64,000 nucleotides of DNA from Mesostigma viride (lineage: Eukaryota; Streptophyta; Mesostigmatophyceae; Mesostigmatales; Mesostigmataceae). Position 1 is the first letter of the stretch; every line of letters begins with the position of its first letter. The DNA lies in contig RPFO01000418.1 in the NCBI GenBank assembly GCA_009746045.1, positions 1,640,833 to 1,704,832 of the forward strand, in the 5' to 3' direction. Of this stretch, positions 53,675 through 64,000 are shown in pieces. The notes under the pieces are model-generated. The model saw only the letters and a list, made by a program, of their open reading frames with translations. It was not told the DNA's origin and made no database searches. Position numbers and translations under genes: made by a program.

Positions 53675-54608
53675 GTTTACAAATAAGGCTTCTCTGACAC
53701 CAGAACACCGCTGGGCGCTATTCCAGTATCTTATAGCACCCGCAATCGCAAAAAATAAACGCGAAAATTAAGCTCTCATAAGTAGGAACGGTATGTCAAT
53801 ATCAACACCCTCTCTCAATATCGTTACTCCTGAAAACACCGGGTGCAGCGCTCGTCAAATTCGCTCGGGCAAAAATGCACCAGGCGTCTGTGAGCACAGG
53901 ATGTGGTTTCATTTCTTCAGGGCCGGCTGGGGGCCGGGCCCGGGCCAAGTGTCCGTATGTGGCTCTGTGCGCTGTCAGGATGTGCGCTGGTTCTTTACCT
54001 GTCACATCGTGGCGCGCACGGTTGTCTAATAAATAGCTTCGCCGGATTCGCGAGCAAACTCGCGAGACATTAAAAAAAATGTAAGCTGTCCTGGCCTTCA
54101 TCCCGTACACAATGCGGCTGCGCAGAGCCCTCTTATAACCATCTTATCGCGTCACCGCTTTTCTTGCCTCGCTAGCTGCTACAGTTTTTGCGGCAGGCGA
54201 GCAAGTTTTACCAGCAAGCTCTCCGACGAACGGGGATGCGGGTCATGGTGCGCTTATAACAACAGCGGCAGGATTGTATTGACTGGATGAAGAAATTTAT
54301 GACGCTGCCTCCATTTTCGCGTATCGCCACCAACCTGGCATCTCCGCAGCGATTGATGATGAATTAGCATTTCCATCCAGGCAGGAATGTCTAGTGGTCA
54401 CGAGAAAGAATGCCTGGCGATGCTGTCTGAGGCACTGATTGGGGACAGTGGAAATAACATTTTTTGGAAGATCCTTTTGAGGTCAGAACAGGCTCAGTAC
54501 TAGGTATTTCTTTCTATTTAAAAAGTCTCTGTCCCTGGCGTAAGCTCCCCGTCCCATCGTGGTCGACAACAATCACTATTCTAGATCCATATTCGAGGAA
54601 TTCCAGCA
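53675..54608. promoter_or_regulatory. divergent intergenic region
   Basis: 934 bp between the starts of the oligopeptidase (minus) and the TPR/Sel1 gene (plus), presumably holding both promoters. A minus-strand TATAAGATA at about 53727-53735 lies 55-60 bp upstream of the oligopeptidase ATG. No other element was identified. Confidence 0.4.
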
Positions 54609-55702
54609 ATGGGTCCTGCACACCGGGAGGGAAATGCACGTCATCTTTTTTCTGCACGCGAATACGCTGAGGCTGCTGACGAGTATGCACAGCTTGCTAA
54701 GGAGGAGCCTACCTGCGCAAAATGGCTGACGAACCGAGCGAAGTGCCTCCAGTACAACCTTGACAAGTACGTGGCGGCTGTGATAGTTCGCAAGAGAAGC
54801 ATCCTTGTCGATAAGGCCTGGTCTCGAAGCTACGAGATCGCCGCCCAGTGCCTGCTTACCCTCAAACGCAGCCAAGACGCGGAAGATGTGCTTTTGGAGG
54901 GGATGCAAGCAGCGCCCAGCCCTATCCTCAAAAAGCTTTTGCCTGATGCCCGTGCCGCCATCCATAACCAAACGATTGGCTTCCAGTGTGACCCCCTTAC
55001 CCTCCCGCGCGCGTTGAAGATCCTGCCTAATGAGAGCGGGTATGCCCAGTCACACCCTGGTGGGCGCCCTGATATCAAAACCCCCGATGCATCCGCACGC
55101 AGTCTGCGGATGGAATGGGGCCAGGGCTTGAGCAGGGACCAACAAACGGCCCTGCTTGACCAGGAGGAGCGGGCATCGCACATCTTGGACAAACGGCAGA
55201 AGGAGTTGAACCGGGCAGTAGAATTAGGAAAAGCGGGGCGGTACCGGAAGGCACTGGCCATGTACGAGTGGGAGGCCGAGGCTGGCTGCACGGCCGCCAT
55301 GGCAAGCCTCGCCAGCATCTTCATGCACGGCAAAGGCGTGCCGCCCGACGAAGCCAAGGGGATCGCCTGGGCGCGCCGATGCATCCTCGCGTGTCCAGCG
55401 CCAGAGTACCAAACCCTCGGGCTGCCTGACACGTCGGGGGCGACCTGCCAGGGGCTCCTGAGCGTGGCGTACGAGCGCGGTCTCGAAGGTCTGGACAAGG
55501 ACTTTATTCAGGCGGAGCCCTTGACGCGGCTGGCAGCAGAAGGGGGCAATCCTGTCGCCAGATGACTGAGTCGGCAATGGCGATCCAGCTGCGAGGCCGG
55601 CCGCCCGAGGAGTACGTGGCGTTCTACCGGCGCGCCACGAGCCTCGGTGTGCCGGTCGCCAAGGTGATTCTGGCGTTTGTGCTGTTACAGGGGTCCGCTT
55701 AA
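54609..55702 (+). pseudogene. TPR/Sel1-like repeat protein, frameshifted and truncated
   Basis: ATG at 54609; 318 codons to TGA 55565, then a one-base shift continues as MTESAMAIQLRGRPPEEYVAF to TAA 55702. Residues ~1-110 form helical pairs of the TPR type seen in STI1-like co-chaperones (REYAEAADEYAQLAKEEP, WLTNRAKCLQYNLDKYVAAV, SYEIAAQCLLTLKRSQDAED). Residues ~200-318 hold Sel1-like repeats (KAGRYRKALAMYEWEAEAGC, AMASLASIFMHGKGVPPDEA, LLSVAYERGLEG). A scaffold or adaptor role is likely; partners are unknown. The stop falls in TTAATTAA, where LINE debris begins, so the 3' end of the gene is lost or displaced. The frameshift could be an assembly indel. Confidence 0.65.
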
Positions 55703-55815
55703 ATTAATTAACTTGAAGCGGCCTGAAGTAGGGTAGTTGACCTCGGTGTCGTCTAAGGACTGCATGTAGATTAATTAATTCATTCGTGCTCCCGTTGGGG
55801 AGTCACGGAGCATTA
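55701..55815 (-). mobile_element. LINE-B and ORF1-family tail fragments
   Basis: 55713-55761 is the reverse complement of a LINE-B internal piece (59918-59955, ending GGCCGCTTCAAG) directly joined to TTAATTAA. 55771-55815 is the 3' hairpin (CTCCCGTTGGGGAG) and tail of the ORF1-only family. Confidence 0.6.
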
Positions 55816-55820
55816 ACCCC

Positions 55821-56256
55821 GATGGATGGATGGATGGATGGATGGATGGATGGATGGATGGATGGATGGATGGATGGATGGATGGATGGATGGATGGATG
55901 GATGGATGGAGGGAGGGAGGGAGGGAGGGAGGGAGGGAGGGAGGGAGGGAGGGAGGGAGGGAGGGAGGGAGGGAGGGAGGGAGGGAGGGAGGGAGGGAGG
56001 GAGGGAGGGAGGGAGGAGGGAGGGAGGGAGGAGGGAGGGAGGGAGGGAGGGAGGGAGGGAGGGAGGGAGGGAGGGAGGGAGGGAGGGAGGGAGGGAGGGA
56101 GGGAGGGAGGGAGGGAGGGAGGGAGGGAGGGAGGGAGGGAGGGAGGGAGGGAGGGAGGGAGGGAGGGAGGGAGGGAGGGAGGGAGGGAGGGAGGGAGGGA
56201 GGGAGGGAGGGAGGGAGGGATGGATGGATGGATGGATGGATGGATGGATGGATGGA
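55821..56256. repeat. (GATG)n-(GGGA)n-(GATG)n microsatellite
   Basis: GATG units 55821-55909, GGGA units 55910-56219 with two GGA slips near 56015 and 56030, then GATG units to 56256. Open in several frames by composition only. Confidence 0.95.
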
Positions 56257-57546
56257 TTCTTACCTCGGAGGCAGGATTCTTACCTCGGGATCCAGCAGGC
56301 TTGGGACCTCGTCCGCCCCGCTCAGGCCGTCCACCGTCGCCTGCCCCGGGGCACGCCCGGCGTGTCCACTGTCGTCAGTCCTAGTATCTTCCTTGCCTGC
56401 GTTCATGAAAAACAACAAAAGACCTACGCGGGTATACTACACTGTGCCGACTGGATGGGTCTGCATCATTGCGAGCTTGAACGATCAGGGGAAGGGCTTG
56501 GCTTCACTCAGTTTCCCTTGAGGGGAGCGTGGGGTCCGCATTCCTGCGTGCCCTCCCCATGAGCCCTTTGTTCACGCTGGTTCCGGCCCTTTACGCCATC
56601 GCTCTCCGCCACCAGCTCTTTGCCCCGCAACCTCTCATCACAGCGGGTGCGTCCTGCGGCAGCTGCGGGCTTGCTCTGCATGGATACTACTGGGACGCAC
56701 TACATCGCGTGCATGGGTGGCCAGCAAAACCAGAACTGGTTCCTCTATCTCCATACCGCTCTCCTCCGCGGGTGGTGTGTGCCATGGTTCGGTCGGTCTT
56801 TCCCCACTCCACCATCAAGTGCGAGGACGCGGATGGGGCCGCCCTCTACTCACCCAACCACCGCCCCGACATTACCGTGCTTGACTACGACGGGCAGGGT
56901 TGCCACCTGCTCATCGATGTCTCGGTGGCTCGGCCACTCTCCGGTCGCCACATCCTCCGGGCGGCTGTGGATGTCGGCGCTGCTGCATGCCGCTGTGGCT
57001 GAGCGCGACAAGTTTGCCTCCTACGGCAATGTGGGGCCCCACCGGTCGGGTCATCCCCTTTGTCCTTGAGGGGAATAAATATCAGAGAGGGGCCGCCCTC
57101 TACTCACCCAACCACCGCCCCGACATTACCGTGCTTAACTACGACGGGCATGGTTGCCACCTGCTCATCGACGTCTCCGTGGCTCGGCCGCTCTCCGGTC
57201 GCCACATCCTCCGGGCGGCTGTGGATGCTGGCGCTGCTGCCGCTGTGGCTGAGCGCAACAAGTTTGCCTCCTACGGCAATGTGGGGCCCCACCGGGTCAT
57301 CCCCATTGTCCTTGAGGAGTTCGGGGCCATGGGCCCCAAGACAGCGGAGTTTTTCCACGAGTGCTGCCAGCGCCGTACGTGAAGACCGCCTCGACCTCGA
57401 GGCCGGTCAGACCGGCCCGTGGTCTGCATGCCCGCACGTGGTCCTCGTATTGGCGGCAGCGCCTGTCACTCGCCCTCACTCGCACCGTGGCTGATGTGTT
57501 ATTCCGCCGCACCCGGGCCGACTTTGTCGCGACCCTTGCGGTCTAG
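56257..57546 (+). pseudogene. LINE-D ORF2 C-terminus (knuckle and nuclease)
   Basis: Reads [55 protein letters not shown], the CCHC knuckle (CGSCG...THYIAC), QNWFLYLHTALL, then the PD-(D/E)xK nuclease (HRPDITVLDYDG, LLIDVSVARPL, AERNKFASYGNVGPHRV, LEEFGAMGP) and YWRQRLSLALTRTVADVL to TAG 57546. The segment 56839-57060 is repeated in tandem at 57092-57310, duplicating most of the nuclease. Frameshifts at ~56520 and ~56990. 57547-57753 is the 3' UTR, without a gene. Confidence 0.75.
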
Positions 57547-57753
57547 ATAGATCCCTCCCAGGCCTGCATGGTGGGCCGGCAGCGATGTTGCTGCGTGTCG
57601 TAGTTTTGTGATGTAGTTAGTTGTACCTCGTGCAGCTGGCGTGATCCTCGGATGTCCGTGTCAGATTACTATTAATGTCTTCAGGGTTCTTCTCCTTTTC
57701 GGGCTTTTCCTTATGTTGCATGCCCATCTCACCTCCGTAATCTATCATTCTCA

Positions 57754-58095
57754 ATGAATCTATATCAGAATTGGTACTTGTACTTGCACTCTGTTCTCCT
57801 GAAGGTGGTGTTCGCCATGGTCCGGTCCGTTTCCCCCCACGCGCACATCCGATCTGAGGATGCAGATGGCACGGCTTTCTACTCCCCCACCAACCACCGA
57901 CCTGACATCGTGGTTCTGGACTTTGAGGGAGGCGGCCGGCACTTGCTCATTCACGTTTCGATCTGTGGCTCGCCCCTTGGCTCTTAGCCATGTGGTTTGT
58001 GCATCGTAGGCCGCGGGCTACACGGCGGATCGGGCTGAGCGGGCCAAGCTCACGGCCTATGGGGACGTCGGGCACCTCCGTGTGGTGCCCTTTAT
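57754..58095 (+). pseudogene. LINE-D nuclease fragment
   Basis: Third copy: YQNWYLYLHSVLLKVVFAMV, RSEDADGTAFYSPTNHRPDI, LLIHVSICGSPLG (the IDVS Asp is lost), ending in TCTTAATTAATTAAACTCG at 58096. 58105-58404 shows no gene or known repeat. Confidence 0.65.
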
Positions 58096-58404
58096 CTTAA
58101 TTAATTAAACTCGTGCAGTTAGCATATTGGGGCACCAACGTGCTACTAAGATGGATGCAGGTCGAGGAGACCTTTTCAACGCCGTGTCAACCGCCTAGAA
58201 CAGACGAGGGACTAGAGAGATATCAGGTCCCGAAGTACTGCCGACCGGTGGGCGGGGGCGGGGCACTCTCAGGGCATAGTGGACAGGACACGTGGTAGGC
58301 AGTGCCTGCACAGGCTTAGCCTGAACCATCACGTGACTGGGACACAGTGTACTGAGGACGCAACGGTCCTGTGGCTAGTAGAGGCCAGTAGCCAGCCAGC
58401 AGGT

Positions 58405-60717
58405 CTGCAAGCTTCGGCACCTCGCTGACAAGCTGCCCGCGGCCGGGGCCCTACTGCCCCCCCGCCGCCCGCCCCGCTTCACCAGCCTGCACCGGCTCCC
58501 CGCCGTCATCCAGGCCCGGCAAGCCCTGCGCGACAACAGCGACCCCGCCCGCTACGCCCGCCTCAAAGCCGATTACCACTCGGCCATCCGGCAGGCGCCC
58601 AAGGAGCAGGAGGACCTTCATGTCCGCGAGTACTTCGCCCACCTCAAGGACCAGCACGGCAAGTACGCCTGGACCCGCCTGCGTCACGCCCAACGGCCCG
58701 CCGGCGGCGCGCAGCCGGCGCCGCGGACGCTCTCTGGCTCACCGCAGCAGCAGCTCGACCAGTGGTATTCCTCCCAGTCCCGGCTGCTCGGCGCCCCCCG
58801 CCGCCTCCGCCGCTTGGCCCTCTGGCGGCCGCACGCCTGGCAGTAGCACCTGCGGACGTCCCTGCGCCGCCCACGCCGCCCGCCGCTGAGCAGGACTACA
58901 CGTACCCAGCCCTGACGGAACCCCTGGCCGACCCCAACGAGCTCCCGCCGTTCACCGAGCTCGAGCTGAGCACCGCCGCCAAGCAACTCCGCTTCTATGC
59001 CGCCGTTGGACCTGACCAGCTCCCAGCCCCGGTGATTAAGCTGACGGCGCTCACGGGGTTCCTGCTTGACGTCTGCAACCGGATCCTGCTTGCCGACGCG
59101 CCGCCGATTCCTGCGTGGCAGCACAGCTACCGTATTATGCTGTACAAAAACAAAGGTTCCCCTGACGACCCCGCCAACTACAGAGGAGTCTGCATCCAGA
59201 GCGCCGCACTTAAGTTGTTCATGCGCATGATCCTCAACCGCCTTCGTTCTGCTCTCGACTGTCACCTTGGGGCAAGTCAAATGGGCTTCCGTCCTGGGCG
59301 CAACACCGTCATGGCCATCTTCGTCGCGCGTCGCCTCTTCGAGGAAATCGCTCTCCTGCAACCTGGTGAGTTTCCCGCAATCTTGATCTTCGTCGACTTC
59401 ATCAAGGCTTTTGATTCTGTCCTCTGGGACGCTCTATGGGCTGTACTTGCTCGCGCTCGCGTCCCCACTCCCCTGATTACCGTCATCCGCACGCTGTATG
59501 AGGGGTCGACCACTTCGGTGCGCACTCAACCCGGCATTACCCCACCATGCCCACTGCAGACCGGCGTCTGGCAGGGTTGCGTCCTGTCGCCGTACCTGTT
59601 TATTATTGTAGTGGATTCTGTTATGCGCCAGGCACGTGCTCGCTTTGCTAGCATTGCAGGCCGTGCCCCTGGCGGCCTGGCCTAGCGATCACGAACGAGC
59701 TTGGAGAAGGGGGGCCGACTAACAAGCAGAATTTACTAGCTGACCTCATTTATGCCGACGACATCACGCTCATCGAGAAGCCGGAGTCTGCCCAACTTTG
59801 GCTGGACTGCCTGGCGCTCGAGGCTCGGGCGGTTGGTCTAGAAATCAGCCCCAAAACGGAGGCCCTGGCCCTCGGCATGGCAGGGCCCCCACCCACACTC
59901 CGCCTCTTAGACGATGCGGAGGTCAACTACCCTCCTTCAGGCCGCTTCAAGCTGCTCGGCAGTTGGCTTCCCGACTGCGAGGACGACATGACGACACGGA
60001 TCGGCATGGCGTGGGCGCACCTCCATGACCACCGCCGCTGGTGGAGCAACCCCGCCCTACCCCGGATCGTCAAGCGTGACCTCTTCAAGGTCGTCATTCT
60101 GACGATCCTGACCTACGGCGCCGAGACGTGGGCACTGGGCACTGACGCAGGAGCTGGAGCAACGACTCGACGGCGCCGTCACCAAGATGCTGCGCCAGGC
60201 CCTTAACATCCCCTTTGGTTTGCACATTAGTAATGAGGATTTGTACGCTGATTTGCCCTATGTTTCCCACATTATTAGGCACAGGCGCCTGGGCCTAGCC
60301 GGGCACCTGGCCCGCACAGATCAGGTCGATACATCAGATAGACTAGCTGGCACCAAGCCCGCCCAGCCTGGGCGATATGTCCTCACCTGGCGTGCCCCCG
60401 GCCGCGCGCGGCAGGGCCGCCACCCGTGGACTTTTCGTGATAGACTCGGCATGGACATGTGCTACACTAGACGTGACGGGCTCACCCCCGGGCAGCCTCC
60501 TGGTTTGTCTGTAATATGGAGGCAGATGGTGCGCAAGGATAGATGGCAAGTAGTGATGAAGGAGACCACCCCCAAGCCTGTGGGGGCTCCGCGTGTGACC
60601 AAGTATGGCATTCATAGCGATTCGGGCCGCGGTGCCCACACCCCTGTAACTAGGACCTAGATAGCTTATTTATATATAGCCGCAGTCACGTGTCTATTAA
60701 TTAATTAATTAATTAAG
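58405..60717 (+). mobile_element. LINE-B copy 1 (best copy, 5'-truncated)
   Basis: Begins in the linker after the endonuclease (LHRLPAVIQARQALRDN, YHSAIRQAPKEQEDLHVREY) and runs through RT and the C-terminal region to a stop at 60660, a short 3' UTR with GCAGTCACGTGTC, and a (TTAA)n tail ending at 60717. The endonuclease part survives only in copy 2 (32287-32460). Confidence 0.85.
58762..60660 (+). pseudogene. LINE-B reverse transcriptase, two frameshifts
   Basis: 58762-59685: YRIMLYKNKGSPDDPANYRG, LNRLRSALDCHLGASQMGF, RPGRNTVMAIFVARRLFEEI, LIFVDFIKAFDSVLWDALWA (first catalytic Asp), GVWQGCVLSPYLFIIVVDSV. A frameshift near 59680 puts the catalytic LIYADDITLIEKPES (~59746) in the next frame, followed by LALEARAVGLEISPKTEAL, GSWLPDCEDD and VILTILTYGAETWAL. 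A small duplication (GCACTGGGCACTG at ~60130) shifts again to QELEQRLDGAVTKML, LGLAGHLARTDQVD and a C-terminus ending HTPVTRT. The RT core motifs are otherwise preserved. Confidence 0.85.
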
Positions 60718-61097
60718 GTCTGCAAGGATGTAAGTCCATGCAGAACTGTGGCATGCAGGTCCTGTGCTGTCATAGACACACGATAGCCAGAGATTCCTGT
60801 ATGCTGCCTGCAACAAGGATGCAGGGCAGCGATACGAGGCTCTGGCAAAGTAGCGTTGCACAGCGTTGCTCATAACCGAGGAACAAGGATGGAACGAGGT
60901 TGCATATAGCTCGACTGGCTCAACGAGGCAACTAGCGTCTTCACACACGAACCTTGGTCGTCACGACGAGTGGCGAGCCTATCGAGGGTCGTAGGCCTGG
61001 TGTGAGGATAAAGGTTGCTAGCCAGCAGCCTAGGGTCATTCCAGCCAGCAAGACCAGGAGCTCACAAGCTCTGCTGACGAGTTGCTGTGCAAATCGT
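60718..61097. other. no gene seen
   Basis: No coding frame or repeat shared with the rest of the window was recognised. Confidence 0.4.
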
Positions 61098-61220
61098 GCT
61101 CCTGTTGGGGAGTCACGGAGCACCGAAGTGCTTTTAATCCCTGTGTGTGCATGATAGGAGAAAGGGCAGAGACCCCCATTCTCCTTCATGCCAAAGGCAT
61201 GCCACAGCTGCAATCGGACA
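61098..61220 (-). mobile_element. 3' end of the ORF1-only family
   Basis: Matches 29297-29430: GTGCTCCTGTTGGGGAGTCA, CGGAGCACCGAAGTGCTTTT, CAAAGGCATGCCACAGCTGC. The TTAA tail is not preserved. Confidence 0.65.
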
Positions 61221-61291
61221 CGCTAAACGGCCCTTTGTCTTGGAGGAGTTCGGGGCCGTGGGGACCCTGACGGCCAGCTTCTTTAACCCAT
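61221..61291 (+). pseudogene. LINE-D nuclease C-terminal scrap
   Basis: Reads FVLEEFGAVGTLTASFFNP then TAG, corresponding to VPFVLEEFGAMGPLTSAFF at 28870-28928. Confidence 0.6.
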
Positions 61292-61298
61292 AGTCCGG

Positions 61299-61369
61299 AA
61301 ACAGTTCGATATATCGAACTGTTTGACCCCCGGTGGCGCGGCGCTCAATTCCCGGAGCGCCGCGCCACC
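61299..61369. repeat. two consecutive perfect hairpins
   Basis: 61299-61324 is a perfect 26-bp AT-rich palindrome (arms AAACAGTTCGATA). Seven bases on, 61332-61345 and 61356-61369 form a perfect 14-bp GC-rich stem (GGTGGCGCGGCGCT) around a 10-base loop. Confidence 0.9.
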
Positions 61370-61732
61370 TGTGACGGAGGGAAGTTGTCCGGTGGGTCTG
61401 GGAACCCTTAGTTAGGGACGAAGGTGATGCATAGGTTTGGGGGTAATATTAGCCATAGCCTGGTAATTACAACGTGTGTTGAGACAGTATCACGTGACTT
61501 TGGCGGGAAATTTTCACTCGCGCGCGCGCGTAACGAGATATGGCTGCTAGCGTGCCGTTATCAATGAAATTTTGCGTCTCGTGGCAGCCGGTGAGGGCGC
61601 GTCGGTGGAGAAGGTGTGTGGGGGGGAGGTGGAGCTATGCGAGGAGGGCCGGGGCTCAGGTGACGGTGGGGATTGCGGGGAGCTCGGCAGCCAGCCAGCG
61701 TGCGGCCCACAGCTGCCACAACATCTGCAGCG
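61370..61732. other. no gene seen
   Basis: No supported frame; a short CG alternation (about 61518-61532) is the only visible pattern. Confidence 0.4.
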
Positions 61733-62345
61733 ATCGAGGGGAGTCTGTCTCCATATTACAGACAAACCAGGAGGCTGCCCGGGTGTAAGCCCGTCTCGTC
61801 TACTAGGGTAGCACATTAATTAATTAATTAATAGACACGTGACTGCGTCACGTGAGCATAAGTCCTCAGTGGGAGGGGAACATGGGATGGAATGGATGGT
61901 GTAAGCTATCTAGGTCCTAGTTGTAGGGGTGTGGGCACCTGACACCTCGGCCCGAATCGCTATGAATGTCATACACGGTCACACGCGGAGCGCCCCCACG
62001 TACAGACTTGGGGGTGGTCTCCTTCATCACTACATGCCATCTACCTTGCGTACCATCTGCCTCCATTAATTAATTAATAGACACGTGACTGCGTCACGTG
62101 AGCATAAGTCCTCAGTGGGAGGGGAACATGGGATGAAATGGATGGTATAAGCTATCTGAGGTCCTAGTTACAGGGGTGTGGGCACGTACCGCGGCCCGAA
62201 TCGCTATGAATGCCATACTTGGTCACACGCGGAGCCCCCACAGGCTTGGGGGTGGTCTCCTTCATCACTACTTGCCATCTATCCTTGCGCACCATCTCAG
62301 GGTAGCACATGTCCATGCCTATAGTCTATCACGGAAAGTCCATGA
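61733..62345 (-). mobile_element. tandem LINE-B 3' ends
   Basis: Three head-to-tail minus-strand pieces: 61733-61812 (counterpart of ~60460-60530), 61815-62064 and 62065-62345 (both from the ORF2 end through the CACGTGACGCAGTCACGTG hairpin to a TTAAT tail). Each tail abuts the next fragment. Confidence 0.75.
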
Positions 62346-62399
62346 TGGGATCGAGATCATGTATAGCATGTATTCTCTTTCTGATGGATGGGCCGGGTG

Positions 62400-64000
62400 A
62401 GCGGAGCTGCGAAAACTAACAAAGCTAACTCTTAAGGGGAGGGGACACCCCTAAAGGGCACTTTTCTGGAAACCATACCTATGCCATGTGCTAAAAATCC
62501 AATGATGATTGGGGACCATAAATATGATTTTAAAAAAATTTTCCAGCCACTTGGGGGTGGTACTAGCCCCCACCATACACCGGTTACGCGCTAAAAATAG
62601 AAAAAGACGCTATTTTAGTCACATTTTTCCTAGGACAATGGGCAAACATATTGGGACCAAATCACATATTCCCGCATAGTTCCCCCACTTTTGAGAAAGT
62701 CTGCCTAATTGGGACCAATACATAAGCATGGATGCACCAGTTATTAATTTTCCCGCAAAAAGGGTCCTTTTTTAATGAAAAAAAAATAAATCAAATCATA
62801 AACACTTCAAATGTTGCCATACCATATATTCCCAAATACTAGAGAGGGGGGGACATGCAGCCCCAAAATTTCAGGTCATTCTGACCACCACAGCTCCAGT
62901 TATTAACGTTCTTAGGTTGTCACCAATGACGAAGCTAAGGGAGGTTTTAGCCAGTATTTAACCACACTAACACCCCTTTATTCATCCAAGCCACGTGAAA
63001 ACTGGCCAAACCACACACTACCATCCTCTGCACATATGGTACCTCCTATGTTCAAGGTTTGACGACATTCTGACAAGAACTGCCCAAGTTACAACCATTC
63101 CAAGACGGCCACCCATGTAGACGCTACAAGGAAATTAGAGTAACCATTTAGCCACACTAGCACCTCCTTCTTCATCAAAGACATCTGCAAACTGACCAAA
63201 GCACACATAATTAACTCTTGCACGCTGACGGCAACGCATGCTCAATGTGGGGGGTCATTGTGACAAGAACTACTCAAGTTGATGGGTTTCCTATATGACC
63301 ACCTGACAAGGCGCTAAGAACCACTCAGTAAGTTAGTAACACCACAATGCCACTTCATATGCCATCCAACATGCACCAAATCCATGCTGAATATGTTATG
63401 AAGTACAAAGGGGTGGCCACGCACCTCATACGTCTTCATCGTCCCTCGAGCATGGCCAGCCTTGTAAATATGTGCATAGCCTTGACGATGGTAGCCCTAA
63501 CATGCCTAAGCAGCATTTCCTATGTTTCTCCCAGGTTAGAGTGTAAGGTTGATGCCTACCAAGCTAATCAACACAACAACACCTCCTAAACTGTCCTCCC
63601 CAGCATGGATGACAAACTGGGACTATGGAGGGCAAGGAACCAAGTAGGAACATGGTATATATAGCTTGCATGCAGTCATGCATGTCAACCATGGTTGGCT
63701 CAGCACATTGTAGTCTTATCACATCATCATAACAAAGGAAAGCTCAAACAACCAATGGTGCCTGCTATCTACATGCAGTCACACAAATGCAATATCTCCA
63801 ACATCATCATCACTATAACACTTCCATCCCTGCACGATAAAATGCAAATAAACAATTGGCGGCCCTTCAGCGCATGAGTGCTGTGATGCCGCTGCATGCG
63901 GCCTGCGAAGAGAGGGTGCGTCACTCTCACACAACAAGAAGCGTCCATACGCACAACATCCTTGCCACAACACGTTTTATGAAATGCCTTATACCTTCCC
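62400..64000. repeat. degenerate ~190-bp tandem repeats, no gene
   Basis: Blocks recur at roughly 180-195-bp spacing between about 62860 and 63330: CCACACTAACACC / CCACACTAGCACC, CTGGCCAAACCACACAC / CTGACCAAAGCACACA, TCTGACAAGAACTGCCCAAG / TGTGACAAGAACTACTCAAG. CCCCAAAATTTCAGG at ~62862 weakly recalls the 184-bp satellite at 6600. Short frames after 63340 have no recognisable product. Confidence 0.45.

Noticed and set aside
55786-56384. Gly-Arg-Glu and Met-Asp-Gly-Trp repeat proteins
   Set aside because: Open in all plus frames because of (GATG)n and (GGGA)n.

Overview
The window is nuclear DNA of a eukaryote, most likely a unicellular alga or similar protist. The one large host gene has GT-AG introns, and the rest is almost entirely transposable elements and simple or satellite repeats. 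No prokaryotic gene organisation is visible. The species cannot be named from the sequence.

Layout. 1-4.9 kb: 5'-truncated LINE pieces, a tRNA-derived SINE and an ORF1 pseudogene, several bounded by clean target-site duplications (TSDs). 6.0-27.9 kb: a nested pair of Ty3/gypsy chromoviruses. The inner copy (12622-25939) has two 572-bp LTRs that differ at about two positions, a 5-bp TSD (CCGCG), a primer-binding site, a polypurine tract, an extra ORF with an RNase H1-type hybrid-binding domain, gag, pol with a chromodomain, and a large third ORF of unknown function in the env position. It is inserted in the third ORF of an older relative, whose remains lie on both sides (6012-6388, 10549-12621, 25940-27857). 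At least three further elements have inserted into this pair: 4160 bp carrying satellites, 1760 bp between RNase H and integrase, and 785 bp in the third ORF. 27.9-36.3 kb: LINE fragments of three families, including ORF1-only elements.

37.2-53.7 kb (minus strand): a host oligopeptidase B gene, seven exons and 768 codons, with an intact Ser-Asp-His triad. Its introns hold a decayed DIRS-like tyrosine-recombinase retrotransposon with a 2A-like motif, a 3.1-kb satellite with an 8-bp unit, and many degenerate copies of the gene's own exon edges. Divergently transcribed from it at 54.6-55.7 kb is a TPR/Sel1-like gene, broken by a frameshift and cut short by LINE debris. 55.7-62.4 kb: more LINE pieces, including the best copy of an APE-class LINE (58405-60717). 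62.4-64 kb: degenerate tandem repeats without a gene.

How it fits together. LINE and SINE 3' ends share a short hairpin and a (TTAA)n-type tail, and many elements abut at these tails, which suggests that TTAA tracts act as insertion sites for further elements. Several ORFs in otherwise young elements carry single-base frameshifts. These may be real decay or assembly indels, and cannot be separated here.
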